From Syntrophomonadaceae bacterium (GTDB lineage: Bacteria > Bacillota > Dethiobacteria > DTU022 > UBA8154): a stretch of DNA of 46,716 bases. Location of the stretch: positions 1 to 46,716 of the forward strand of contig SLRC01000002.1 in the NCBI GenBank assembly GCA_007131175.1, written 5' to 3'. The translations under genes and the position numbers were made by a program. Of the stretch, positions 1-7,319 are shown piece after piece. The notes below the pieces were generated by a model. That model did no database searches. It worked only from the letters and a program-made list of their open reading frames with translations, and was not told the DNA's origin. Each line of letters opens with the position of its first letter. Within the stretch, counting starts at the first letter, position 1.

Positions 1-1
1 C

Positions 2-514
2 GGTTGTGAAATTATCGGCATCGTGGACCCGGTGGCATCCCAGATTCGACCTGAGACTTTCCGGGAGTTTGTGACTCCGAATTGTCAGGAAGCGAAACAG
101 GTGATTCATGATGCGGGCCGTATTTCCAGTTTATTTATCTGCGGTGATTCCACCAAAGTAATGGAAGAGCTCTGCCAGGTGGGAACACATAGTTTCGCTG
201 TTGATGAACAGATGAATATGAACTACATCCGTGAGCTGGGAGTCAAGTATGGACAGGGCTTTGCTGGAAATCTCAAGTTGACACTGGCCCTCTCCCTGGG
301 GATCATTGACCCCCGTGAGGATACAATAGTTAGTATGGCTGCAGGAGGGAACACTGGCTATACGCTGGCACCTGGCTGAGACATGCCCTTCGATGTTCCC
401 GTGGAGAACATAGACAAAGTATTGGAAGCCAAAGCATGGTTTGAGAAGTTTTACACCAAGTATCCCACGCATGTTAAACCGGCTTACCTGACCCTTGACG
501 ATATGAAAAAGTAA
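2..514 (+). CDS. UroD-family (MtaA/CmuA-like) methyltransferase, probable selenoprotein, 5' end outside window
   Basis: This is the C-terminal part (125 codons, an in-frame UGA, then 44 codons) of a uroporphyrinogen-decarboxylase-fold protein. The relatives MtaA, MtbA and CmuA move methyl groups between a corrinoid protein and a thiol or folate. The frame is open from base 2, so the start lies upstream. Visible family landmarks are VDPVASQI, FICGDST (where relatives carry the zinc-binding HxC) and GGNTGYTLAPG. Directly after APG comes TGA at 377-379, then DMPFDVPVENI in the same frame, ending at TAA 512-514. Relatives read APGC or SPGC followed by D/G-I/M-P, so the UGA replaces the conserved, probably zinc-binding, cysteine. 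The residues after the UGA stay family-like, which argues against a simple truncation. Selenocysteine insertion is inferred; selA/B/C/D are not in the window. The CxxC protein starts 11 nt downstream and is probably co-transcribed. Confidence 0.85.
377..413 (+). promoter_or_regulatory. Candidate bacterial SECIS element at in-frame UGA
   Basis: Starting 14 nt after the UGA (377-379), ATGTTC (393-398) pairs perfectly with GAACAT (406-411). The loop between them is CCGTGGA. An extra C400-G404 pair would leave a GUG tri-loop. The loop G residues lie about 22-25 nt after the UGA, within the distance range known for bacterial SECIS hairpins. The stem also encodes the conserved amino acids, as expected because bacterial SECIS elements lie inside the reading frame. 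No folding energy was computed. Confidence 0.6.
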
Positions 515-525
515 GGGGTGATGAA

Positions 526-852
526 ATGAGTGAAAAATTAGTTGTTGATGTTCTGACCCTTGATGCCGTGCAGTGTGCGGCCTGCCAGTATATGTTTGAG
601 GCTATTTCCGCCCTGCCGGAAGATGTCAGGCAACATGTGGAGTTCAAGGAATGGACAATTAAAAACGCAGAGGGAATTGGCAAGTTCATGGAGCTGAACG
701 GAAAGGTTCTGCCCACAATTGCCATTAAGGGAGAACTGGTCTTTGAAAGTCTCATTCCAACCTTTGAAGAGCTTCTTGATGCTCTCGAAGCGAAAGCAAC
801 ATCGGAAGAATTAAAAACGGCAATTGCCAAGGCCCGGGCGGAAGCCAGTTAA
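526..852 (+). CDS. Small thioredoxin-like CxxC protein
   Basis: A 108-residue soluble protein with a CAAC motif at residues 17-20, after a short N-terminal beta strand. Further on is a VLPTIAIKGE stretch, which resembles the cis-Pro loop of the thioredoxin fold. The size and order fit the small redox-active disulfide protein (thioredoxin_3-like) families. The C-terminus is helical and charged. The ATG follows GGGGTG closely, and the gene starts 11 nt after the UroD-family gene, so the two are probably translated together. A likely role is thiol or selenol redox chemistry for the neighbouring methyltransferase or lipoyl protein. That role is inferred from position only. Confidence 0.7.
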   Translation: MSEKLVVDVLTLDAVQCAACQYMFEAISALPEDVRQHVEFKEWTIKNAEGIGKFMELNGKVLPTIAIKGELVFESLIPTFEELLDALEAKATSEELKTAIAKARAEAS

Positions 853-922
853 AGGAAAACGAAGAAATAAGAGGGGTAGAAGGATTAATCTTCTTTTATC
901 CCTCTTTCCCTTCCTGTTTAGG

Positions 923-1792
923 ATGGTGGTTATATTGCCCTATCCCCAGTGGCTGCTCAAAAAGATACCTAATTATGATGACTTTTATCAAACCGGATGG
1001 GCACTTACGGGATTAGATACTGTATGCGAACGTGCTGCCTGTCCAAATATATACGAATGCTTTGGGGCCAGGCACCTTACATTCCTTATATTAGGCAGTA
1101 TATGCACGCGTAACTGTGCCTATTGCGCTGTGACCCATGGCCTTCCAACGGATGTGTCCATTGAAGAAGCGGACCGGGTTGTTTCTGCAGTTCTTAAATT
1201 GGATTTGACATATGTGGTTATTACTTCCGTAACCCGCGATGATCTTGAGGACGGAGGTGCATTTCACTTTGCCCGGATTGTGGAATCATTGAAGAAGCAG
1301 ACGGAAGCTGGCATAGAGGTTTTGATTCCGGATTTTGGCGGCTGCCGACTTTCCCTTAAGCGGGTGGTCAGGACAAAACCTGATGTTATAGGGCATAACC
1401 TGGAGACGGTGAGACGGCTACAAAATAAGATCAGGCCCCAAGCTGCTTATGAACTCTCCCTTTCCGTATTGCGTACGATTAAAGAAATGGATGGAACAAT
1501 ATTGACAAAGAGTGGTCTGATGCTGGGCCTTGGGGAAGAAGATGATGAAATCCTGGAAACGATGCAGGATATCCGGGAAACGGGATGTGATGTGCTTACT
1601 CTTGGTCAATACAGGCAACCGGGAGAGGAGCAAATATCGGTTAACCGATTTATAATGGAGGAAGGTTTTGAATATTTGCGTGCATCAGGTCTGGCCATGG
1701 GATTTAAAAGGGTGATTTCCGGTTCCTATGTGCGAAGTTCCTATGGTGCGGGAGAGATAAAAGATCTGCTGGAGGAAAGGTATGCTGTCTGA
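923..1792 (+). CDS. lipA: Lipoyl synthase
   Basis: A radical-SAM enzyme that inserts two sulfurs into a protein-bound octanoyl group to make lipoyl. Both iron-sulfur motifs are visible: the auxiliary cluster motif CERAACPNIYEC (CX4CX5C) and the radical-SAM motif CTRNCAYC (CX3CX2C). TKSGLMLGLGE and the terminal RSSY serine are also present. The reading frame is open back to 824, but the upstream stretch is low-complexity and overlaps the previous gene. The ATG at 923 gives 289 residues, the usual length, although its ribosome binding site is weak. The stop overlaps the start of the next gene by 11 nt, which suggests translational coupling with lipM. Confidence 0.93.
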   Translation: MVVILPYPQWLLKKIPNYDDFYQTGWALTGLDTVCERAACPNIYECFGARHLTFLILGSICTRNCAYCAVTHGLPTDVSIEEADRVVSAVLKLDLTYVVITSVTRDDLEDGGAFHFARIVESLKKQTEAGIEVLIPDFGGCRLSLKRVVRTKPDVIGHNLETVRRLQNKIRPQAAYELSLSVLRTIKEMDGTILTKSGLMLGLGEEDDEILETMQDIRETGCDVLTLGQYRQPGEEQISVNRFIMEEGFEYLRASGLAMGFKRVISGSYVRSSYGAGEIKDLLEERYAV

Positions 1793-2603
1793 ATGGCGGA
1801 TTCTGTATAGCGGTGCCGGCGGCGGGCCTTATAACATGGCAGTGGATGAGGTTCTTTTAAACGGGGTTATCACCGGAAGTTCTCTGCCAACACTGCGTTT
1901 TTATAACTGGAAGAACGACTGCCTCTCCTTTGGTTTTTTACAAAGAGTGGATGAGCAGATTCGAAAGAACTGTGGTAAGCTTAATGTGGAGATGGTGCGG
2001 CGGCCCACCGGGGGTTATGCAGTTTTGCATGGCCGGGACCTTTGCTATAGTATTGTTGCACCGTTGGATGGTTCGCTGGCTTTTCTCCCGGAAGATGCGT
2101 CACGCCGGGTTGGGGCTGCCCTTGCCACAGGGCTCTGCCACCTTGGAGTGCCGGTTGCACTTTCCTTGCATGAAGAACGGCAAGATTATACAGTGGAAGA
2201 AATATCCTGTGCGGCAGCCGTTTCCCAAAATGAGCTAATTGTAAAAGGGAAAAAAATTGCCGGCAGTGCATCTTTGCGCCGTAAAGGATGTTATTTGCAA
2301 CACGGGTCCATATTTATGGAATATTGTGGAGAGCGCATTTCTGAGCTGCTGGGAAACGCCGCTGGCGATGCTTCCCTTAGCAGCAGGTCTGAAGGGTTAA
2401 GACAGGTATGGGATGAAAAGTTTTCTCTCATGGAGCTCATAACAGCACTTAGGGATGGCTTCAAAAGGCAGCTAAATGTAAATATGGTTCCGGCAGGACT
2501 GGGCGCTTTAGAAAGAGCAGCAACTTATGAATTAATGTACAAAAAATACACAACCCTTGATTATAGGAAGCAGCGGGGGAGGCTTTCACAGCAACATGCT
2601 TGA
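1782..2603 (+). CDS. lipM: Octanoyltransferase LipM-like (LplA/BPL family)
   Basis: A 273-residue protein of the biotin/lipoyl ligase-octanoyltransferase fold. The opening WRILYSG...NMAVDEVLL, then RRPTGGYAVLH and KKIAGSASLRRKG, are hallmarks of this family. Cys143 in EEISCAAAV aligns with the acyl-thioester cysteine of Bacillus LipM, and Lys158 in KKIAGS matches the conserved lysine. It therefore probably moves octanoate from acyl carrier protein to a carrier protein, which LipA then converts to lipoyl. It could also work as a lipoate ligase. It overlaps lipA by 11 nt and lpd by 8 nt, so the three genes are tightly coupled and probably serve the GcvH-like carrier downstream. Confidence 0.78.
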   Translation: MLSEWRILYSGAGGGPYNMAVDEVLLNGVITGSSLPTLRFYNWKNDCLSFGFLQRVDEQIRKNCGKLNVEMVRRPTGGYAVLHGRDLCYSIVAPLDGSLAFLPEDASRRVGAALATGLCHLGVPVALSLHEERQDYTVEEISCAAAVSQNELIVKGKKIAGSASLRRKGCYLQHGSIFMEYCGERISELLGNAAGDASLSSRSEGLRQVWDEKFSLMELITALRDGFKRQLNVNMVPAGLGALERAATYELMYKKYTTLDYRKQRGRLSQQHA

Positions 2604-3975
2604 CCTCATAGTGATTGGCGGCGGTGCAGCAGGCTATGCAGCTGCGCTGCGAACAGCTCAGTTGGGTGGAAAAGTAATACTGGTGGAGAAAGAAAAACTG
2701 GGAGGTACCTGTTTGCACAGGGGATGTATTCCCTCCAAGGTGCTTTTTCAGCAAGCTGCAATTGTTGAGAATTACCGGACTGCTTTAAAGAGCGGGCTGT
2801 TTGAAGATGGGGGGCACATCAACCTTGAGGCCGTGGCCTGCCGCCAGGATGAAGTGATAGGGCGGCTCTTTCTTGGATTAGAGGATCTATTCAGAAAAAG
2901 AAGTATTCCGGTTATCAATGGTAGTGCCATGGTTGAGGGGCCGGGCCGTGTTCGGGTGGCAGACGATCAAGAAGTATACGAAACCAGGAACATACTCATT
3001 GCCGGAGGCTCACGGGAAAGGACCTTTCCATTTTCCGGTATGGAAGGGATCCGGGGGGCAGAGGAAAGCTTGAAACTACCCCAACAGCCATGCCGCGTAG
3101 CTGTGATCGGTGGCGGTAATACAGGCCTGGAATTAGCTGCTGCCTATGCCACCTTTGGTTTTAGCGTGACTGTTGTGGAAAAGGAAAAGGTCCTTCTTCC
3201 GGCACTGCAGGATGAAGAGATAAGTAAGTGGCTGGGGTTTTTACTTAAAAAGCGCGGTTTGAATATCCTCACCGGCACAAATATTAACAACATTGAGAAG
3301 ATAGTAAAAGACGTTAAAAGTGAACTTAAAATAATATATTCCCGTTCGGGAAAAGAGCATGTATTTTGGGTGGACCTGATCATTAACGCATCAGGACGGG
3401 AACCCTGTTTAGATAACTTTGCCCTTGACTGCCTTGGGGTTAAGCACACAGCTAATGGTATTAACGTAAACAAGCATATGGAAACAAAGGTTAAGGGAAT
3501 ATACGCAGCAGGTGATATTACCGGACCTCCCATGCTTGCCCACCGTGCCTATTTTGAGGGAATAACTGCGGCGGAAAATGTTATGGGAATGGATCGGAAG
3601 CTGGATTTGAAAGCTGTGCCTGCATGTCTGGCCGCAAGGCCCGGTGTAGCCTGGGTTGGTCTTACTGAAAAACAGGCCAGGGATGGAGGGCTAAACCCGC
3701 AGGTGGGCCGGTTTCCTTTCAGTGCCAGCGGTGCTGCCGTATTAAAAGGGGAGGAAGAAGGCTTTGTTAAGCTAATCGCCGGTGAGGACGGTATTATTCT
3801 GGGGCTGCAAGTGCTGGGTAACGCTGCGGAAGAGTTGATTATGGAAGGGACACTGGCTGTGCGCCACGGCCTCAGTGTAGAGCAGTTAAGGGAGACAATA
3901 CACCCCCACCCCACACTCCATGAATCGATTTGGGAAGTATGTCTTTCCCTGGAGGGCTTTCCTATGCATGGCTAA
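2596..3975 (+). CDS. lpdA: Dihydrolipoamide dehydrogenase (E3/L-protein)
   Basis: An FAD- and NAD-dependent disulfide oxidoreductase of 459 residues that re-oxidises dihydrolipoyl groups. It has the FAD-binding GGGAAGYAAA loop, the redox-active disulfide GGTCLHRGCIPSK, a second Rossmann motif GGGNTGLELAAAYA, the FAD motif AAGDITG, and a C-terminal HPHPTLHE carrying the catalytic His-Glu pair. The frame opens earlier (2557), but ATG 2596 gives the standard N-terminus MLDLIVIGGG and overlaps the lipM stop in an ATG-CT-TGA arrangement. With lipA, lipM and the GcvH-like gene it forms a self-contained lipoyl module. No 2-oxoacid dehydrogenase genes lie nearby. Confidence 0.93.
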   Translation: MLDLIVIGGGAAGYAAALRTAQLGGKVILVEKEKLGGTCLHRGCIPSKVLFQQAAIVENYRTALKSGLFEDGGHINLEAVACRQDEVIGRLFLGLEDLFRKRSIPVINGSAMVEGPGRVRVADDQEVYETRNILIAGGSRERTFPFSGMEGIRGAEESLKLPQQPCRVAVIGGGNTGLELAAAYATFGFSVTVVEKEKVLLPALQDEEISKWLGFLLKKRGLNILTGTNINNIEKIVKDVKSELKIIYSRSGKEHVFWVDLIINASGREPCLDNFALDCLGVKHTANGINVNKHMETKVKGIYAAGDITGPPMLAHRAYFEGITAAENVMGMDRKLDLKAVPACLAARPGVAWVGLTEKQARDGGLNPQVGRFPFSASGAAVLKGEEEGFVKLIAGEDGIILGLQVLGNAAEELIMEGTLAVRHGLSVEQLRETIHPHPTLHESIWEVCLSLEGFPMHG

Positions 3976-3999
3976 CGCATTTCAAAAGGAGAGAAGCAT

Positions 4000-4527
4000 A
4001 TGATCAGAAACATTTCTTTTATGGGTGCAAATTTACAACTGGAGGACAGTTTGTTTTATCATACTTCCTTCGATTACTGGATTAGTATAAATCGGGACGA
4101 AGGTCTGGTTACTTTTGGCCTCACCCCTGCTTCTCATATTAAGGAAGGCGGTTACCATTCATTTGAATATTTTACTCAGGAGGGGGAGACTGTAGTGCAA
4201 GGCGAGCCCTTTGCCCTGGCGATCACGGGAAAACTAAAGTATCTGGACGTGGTGGCCAGTGGGGTTATTATTTCCCTGAACAGGGAATTGGAGCAAAGCA
4301 CAGCTCCTTGCCAAAATGCGGTAGGCGACAGTTGCTGGCTCGCTTCCATACGCACAGGCAAAGAGGTAGAAATGTTACCCGACCTCATTGAATTCAGCTA
4401 TTACGTTGAACTGCTCCGCATGTACGAAATGCATCGTACCCCTCCGGGGACAAAAGGAGCCGTATCACCCACCTGCCGGAGCGTGTACGAGTCTATCCGG
4501 AAGCAAAAAGGAGTAGAGGGAGGTTGA
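4000..4527 (+). CDS. GcvH-like lipoyl carrier protein (divergent)
   Basis: A 175-residue protein with a GcvH-like layout: an early SFDYWISI segment, LVTFGLTPASHIKEGG (compare the VGLTdyA part of H-protein), then a barrel-sandwich hybrid half ending in a CWLASI stretch. The candidate lipoylated lysine is Lys78 in ITGKLK, where true H-proteins have ESVKA. The glutamate three residues before the lysine is not conserved, and the C-terminus is about 40 residues longer than usual. It is probably the substrate of the upstream LipM/LipA/Lpd. No gcvT or gcvP is present, so it may be a carrier for another C1 or thiol reaction. Its ATG follows an AAAGGAGAG site. Confidence 0.7.
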   Translation: MIRNISFMGANLQLEDSLFYHTSFDYWISINRDEGLVTFGLTPASHIKEGGYHSFEYFTQEGETVVQGEPFALAITGKLKYLDVVASGVIISLNRELEQSTAPCQNAVGDSCWLASIRTGKEVEMLPDLIEFSYYVELLRMYEMHRTPPGTKGAVSPTCRSVYESIRKQKGVEGG

Positions 4528-4531
4528 AAGC

Positions 4532-5368
4532 TTGAAATATGCTCCCGCTTTTTTCGGAGAGCTAATAGGAACTTTTATTCTGGTTTTTTTAGGTTGCAGT
4601 ACTGTAGCCGTTACCGTCCTTTTTTCAGCTCATACCAGCCTATTCCATGTTGCTATGCTCTGGGGTATGGCTGTTACGCTGGCTATCTATGCTACGCGAC
4701 ACCTATCCTGTGCCCACCTCAACCCTGCTGTTACGTTGGCGATGGTGATAAGCAGACGTATGTCCATAGATAAGTTGCCTGTATACTTGTTAGCACAATT
4801 ATGTGGAGCTTTTCTGGCGGCTGTGGCAGTTTACATGCTTTTTTCACAACCCATTGCGGAATTCGAACTGATTAACGGTATTACGCGCGGTACGCCGCAA
4901 TCTGTAGCTACAGCAATGATATTCGGTCAATTTTATCCTAACCCGACTCTGGAAATACCATTAATTATCTCTACAGGGGGAGCCTTTGCTGCTGAGGCGG
5001 TCGGAACTTTTATCTTCATTTTCATGATCCTTGCATTGACTGAGGGGTGTAATGTTGGACGCCCTGATGATAATCTTGCCCCTTTGTTTGTAGGCGTAAC
5101 GCTGGCTGTCATAATCTCGATTATCGCCCCTTTAACTCAAGCGGGCCTGAATCCAGCCAGGGATTTATCACCCCGTGTTTTTGCCTACCTGGCCGGTTGG
5201 GATGGAGTGGCTTTCCCTGAGCATTGGCATGGGTTTTTTACTGTTTATGTTCTGGGACCGCTGGCCGGTGGTACGATTGCATCATTGTTGTTTTCCTGGT
5301 TAATCCATCCCCTGATGAGGGGCAAAGATACAGAACTTAACAGTTGTTGTCCTGTTACTGATGATTAA
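4532..5368 (+). CDS. MIP-family channel (aquaporin/aquaglyceroporin type)
   Basis: A 278-residue integral membrane protein with six hydrophobic segments and the two half-helix motifs HLNPAVTLA and GLNPARDLSPR. The Asp after NPAR is typical of glycerol- or small-solute-conducting GlpF-type channels rather than strict water channels. The start is a TTG preceded by GGGAGG. It sits only 4 nt after the GcvH-like gene, so the two share an operon. No glycerol kinase or glycerol dehydrogenase is in the window. The solute could instead be the substrate or product of the lipoyl/methyltransferase island, which is speculative. Confidence 0.9.
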   Translation: MKYAPAFFGELIGTFILVFLGCSTVAVTVLFSAHTSLFHVAMLWGMAVTLAIYATRHLSCAHLNPAVTLAMVISRRMSIDKLPVYLLAQLCGAFLAAVAVYMLFSQPIAEFELINGITRGTPQSVATAMIFGQFYPNPTLEIPLIISTGGAFAAEAVGTFIFIFMILALTEGCNVGRPDDNLAPLFVGVTLAVIISIIAPLTQAGLNPARDLSPRVFAYLAGWDGVAFPEHWHGFFTVYVLGPLAGGTIASLLFSWLIHPLMRGKDTELNSCCPVTDD

Positions 5369-5478
5369 GTGGAAAAGCATCTTTAGACGGGTCAGGAACA
5401 AAGGAATTTTAACAGTATAAAACGAATATATTTTTTGCAAATCCCTTTTTCGTTTTACTAAAGGAGCCAGGTGGAAAA

Positions 5479-5820
5479 ATGACAGCCAGGGCAAAAGTAT
5501 TTGCGGGAGCTTGTGGTTTTACCAGCGTGGTAAAAGCTACCCGCATGGATAAAAAGCATGTAAGTGTTAAAATCATATCTGCATGCGAAATGCTGCGCAA
5601 AATGAATGATGATTTAAAAATATTGGATTGGCGGCGGGATCTTTTTTGTAATATCCGTAACTCGGTGGTTTATCGTTCTGCAGACAAGTACCTTATGCAC
5701 ACTGACTGCCCTGTTCCCAGTGCCATTGTCAAAGTAATCCAGATTGAGCTTGACGGCATGGTTCCAATGGATGTTAACATGAAATTTGAAAAGATAAACG
5801 AAGATAATGATGTTTTATGA
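5479..5820 (+). CDS. Small conserved cysteine-containing protein (DUF6951-like)
   Basis: A 113-residue protein with cysteines in a characteristic pattern: AGACGF at the N-terminus, a SACEMLRK helix, and HTDCPVPSAI near the C-terminus. I recall this pattern from a family of unknown function in anaerobic bacteria and methanogens, often near corrinoid methyltransferase genes; the exact family number is from memory. The ATG follows AAGGAGCCAGG. It lies 110 nt after the channel gene and is followed by an iron-sulfur protein gene. The cysteines could bind a metal or cluster. No enzymatic function can be assigned. Confidence 0.7.
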   Translation: MTARAKVFAGACGFTSVVKATRMDKKHVSVKIISACEMLRKMNDDLKILDWRRDLFCNIRNSVVYRSADKYLMHTDCPVPSAIVKVIQIELDGMVPMDVNMKFEKINEDNDVL

Positions 5821-5853
5821 TTTTGAGGATATTTAAAAGGAGGCTTGTTGCTA

Positions 5854-6555
5854 ATGGTATTTGAGGCTGCCTTTTTATCTTCTTCCCTGGATAACGTGAA
5901 ATTGAAAAAAAGAATTTTGGAGCTAGGTGCTCACGAGGTTGGGATTGGCGATGTGAGTGTGGGCATTGCACCGGAGCTGTCACATATGCCACTGGCTATA
6001 TCCCTTGCCATCCAACATCCTTCTCCTCACTCTCAAAATAAAGGTGCTTACCCCTATGCCCACTTTTCCATGACAATTGACCGCCGTTTACTGGAAATTC
6101 AGCGTATTATAACCAGGGGGATACGCCGTCAGGGTTGGCGGGTTTTGCCCATCCCGCCTGATTCCTGCCGTCATGAATCCACTTTTATTTCGAGAATATT
6201 TAACCTGTTTCCTCACAAAACAGCCGCCACCTGTGCAGGCCTGGGTTGGATTGGTAAAAGCGGACTATTAATCAGTTACCGCTTCGGTCCACGTCTCAAC
6301 TGGGCCACAATTCTTACCAATGCCCCCCTGAAAGCAAGCAACAAACCGGTTAAAAAAAGTTTCTGTGACCAGTGTACCTGTTGCGTTGAAGCCTGCCCTG
6401 CCAAAGCTATTAAAAACAATAATTGGGAGTACACCACAAGTTATCGTACAATGATTGATGTTGATAAATGTGCCTCAGAACTGCAAAAAAACAGGAAACG
6501 TTACGGACAGTATGCCTGTGGTATTTGTATGCTGGTTTGTCCAAAGGGCCATTAG
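5854..6555 (+). CDS. [4Fe-4S] double-cluster protein, QueG-like C-terminal half
   Basis: A 233-residue protein resembling the iron-sulfur half of epoxyqueuosine reductases and related reductases. TCAGLGWIGKSGLLIS matches the conserved QueG/reductive-dehalogenase-type core. CDQCTCCVEACP followed by a CGICMLVCPKG ending supplies eight-cysteine double-cluster ligands. It is shorter than true QueG (usually over 300 residues), so it is more likely an electron-transfer or corrinoid-reactivation relative than the tRNA enzyme. The ATG at 5854 lies 10 nt after GGAGG. It ends the island that begins with the UroD-family methyltransferase, and an AT-rich gap follows. Confidence 0.75.
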   Translation: MVFEAAFLSSSLDNVKLKKRILELGAHEVGIGDVSVGIAPELSHMPLAISLAIQHPSPHSQNKGAYPYAHFSMTIDRRLLEIQRIITRGIRRQGWRVLPIPPDSCRHESTFISRIFNLFPHKTAATCAGLGWIGKSGLLISYRFGPRLNWATILTNAPLKASNKPVKKSFCDQCTCCVEACPAKAIKNNNWEYTTSYRTMIDVDKCASELQKNRKRYGQYACGICMLVCPKGH

Positions 6556-6888
6556 GGGAAACCATTAACTTTTTTACTTCTTCTCCCCCCACCGAACAAT
6601 AATCCCCCTGTTTAAATACCATTTACATGTCAATTATGCATATTTTTTCTTTTTTCAAAGAAAAAAAAGGAAAAGCATGTTTTAAGACGAATTAATTCCA
6701 TAAAACAATAACATAAAACAGAAATTTACCATATTCATTTTTTTGCTAAGACAGGTGCTGAACCGTGTTTTGTTACTTTGGAACAATAACTTCGGAAATA
6801 TTCGAAATAAATTTGTTGCCCTTAGGAGAGTAAACAAGGTATTTAACATGGATGCAAATAACTTAAAACGGGGAAAGGGGGAATTTTC
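6556..6888. other. AT-rich intergenic region between two gene groups
   Basis: There is no convincing gene in these 333 bases. An AT-only-rich inverted repeat, TTTTTTCTTT (6643-6652) with AAAGAAAAAA (6657-6666), could form a weak hairpin. The rest is A/T-rich and probably holds the promoter of the downstream gene; no clear consensus promoter was picked out. An open frame from 6743 overlaps the next gene and has no family-like sequence. Confidence 0.5.
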
Positions 6889-7278
6889 TTGTCGTACCAG
6901 GATGCATCAACCTACAAAGAACTTATTGAACGTGCATTCCAGGCCAGGGAAGAAAAAAATTACGGACTTGCTGTGGAGCATTTGCGACAGTCACTGGCGG
7001 GATCAATTGATATCCATTTAAAAGGACTTATTTATACGGAGTTGGTATTTCTTTATAAAGAAATGGGGAAATATTTGGAAGCAGCAGGTATGTTACAGGG
7101 TTATGTTGCGGAAAACGGGTCAGTTTTGGCACCTTCTTTGATGCATCAGTTTACATCCATGATTAATTATTTGCAGACCATAGACCAACTTTTAAAAAAG
7201 GCGGATAAACCGGAAGTTCCCTATTCCCAGGTGCCCCGTCTCATTAAGCTTCGTGCGGAAAATATATTGAGGGAATAA
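6889..7278 (+). CDS. Small all-helical (TPR-like) hypothetical protein
   Basis: A 129-residue soluble protein starting at TTG, preceded by a strong AAAGGGGG site. The sequence reads as paired amphipathic helices: ELIERAFQAREEKNYGLAVEHL, then a second pair around LGKYLEAAGML. This fits one to two tetratricopeptide-like repeats. There are no signal peptide, membrane segments or catalytic motifs. It is followed after 41 nt by the PRC-barrel gene and may share its transcript. The function is unknown. Confidence 0.6.
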   Translation: MSYQDASTYKELIERAFQAREEKNYGLAVEHLRQSLAGSIDIHLKGLIYTELVFLYKEMGKYLEAAGMLQGYVAENGSVLAPSLMHQFTSMINYLQTIDQLLKKADKPEVPYSQVPRLIKLRAENILRE

Positions 7279-7319
7279 ATAAAAATCGCCGAACCTAATT
7301 AACAAGGGAGGAAATTCCA

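Noticed and set aside
131-472. Minus-strand open frame of 113 codons across the UGA region of the methyltransferase gene
   Set aside because: The plus strand encodes a clear UroD-family protein on both sides of the UGA; the minus-strand peptide resembles no family and has no ribosome binding site.
2-514. Explanation of the UGA as a plain truncation or pseudogene
   Set aside because: The frame continues with conserved family residues and ends at a normal stop; no other stop or frameshift is seen. It cannot be fully excluded without the genome context.
6743-7021. 92-codon plus-strand frame in the AT-rich gap
   Set aside because: It overlaps the TTG-started gene at 6889, which has a strong ribosome binding site and protein-like sequence; this frame has neither.
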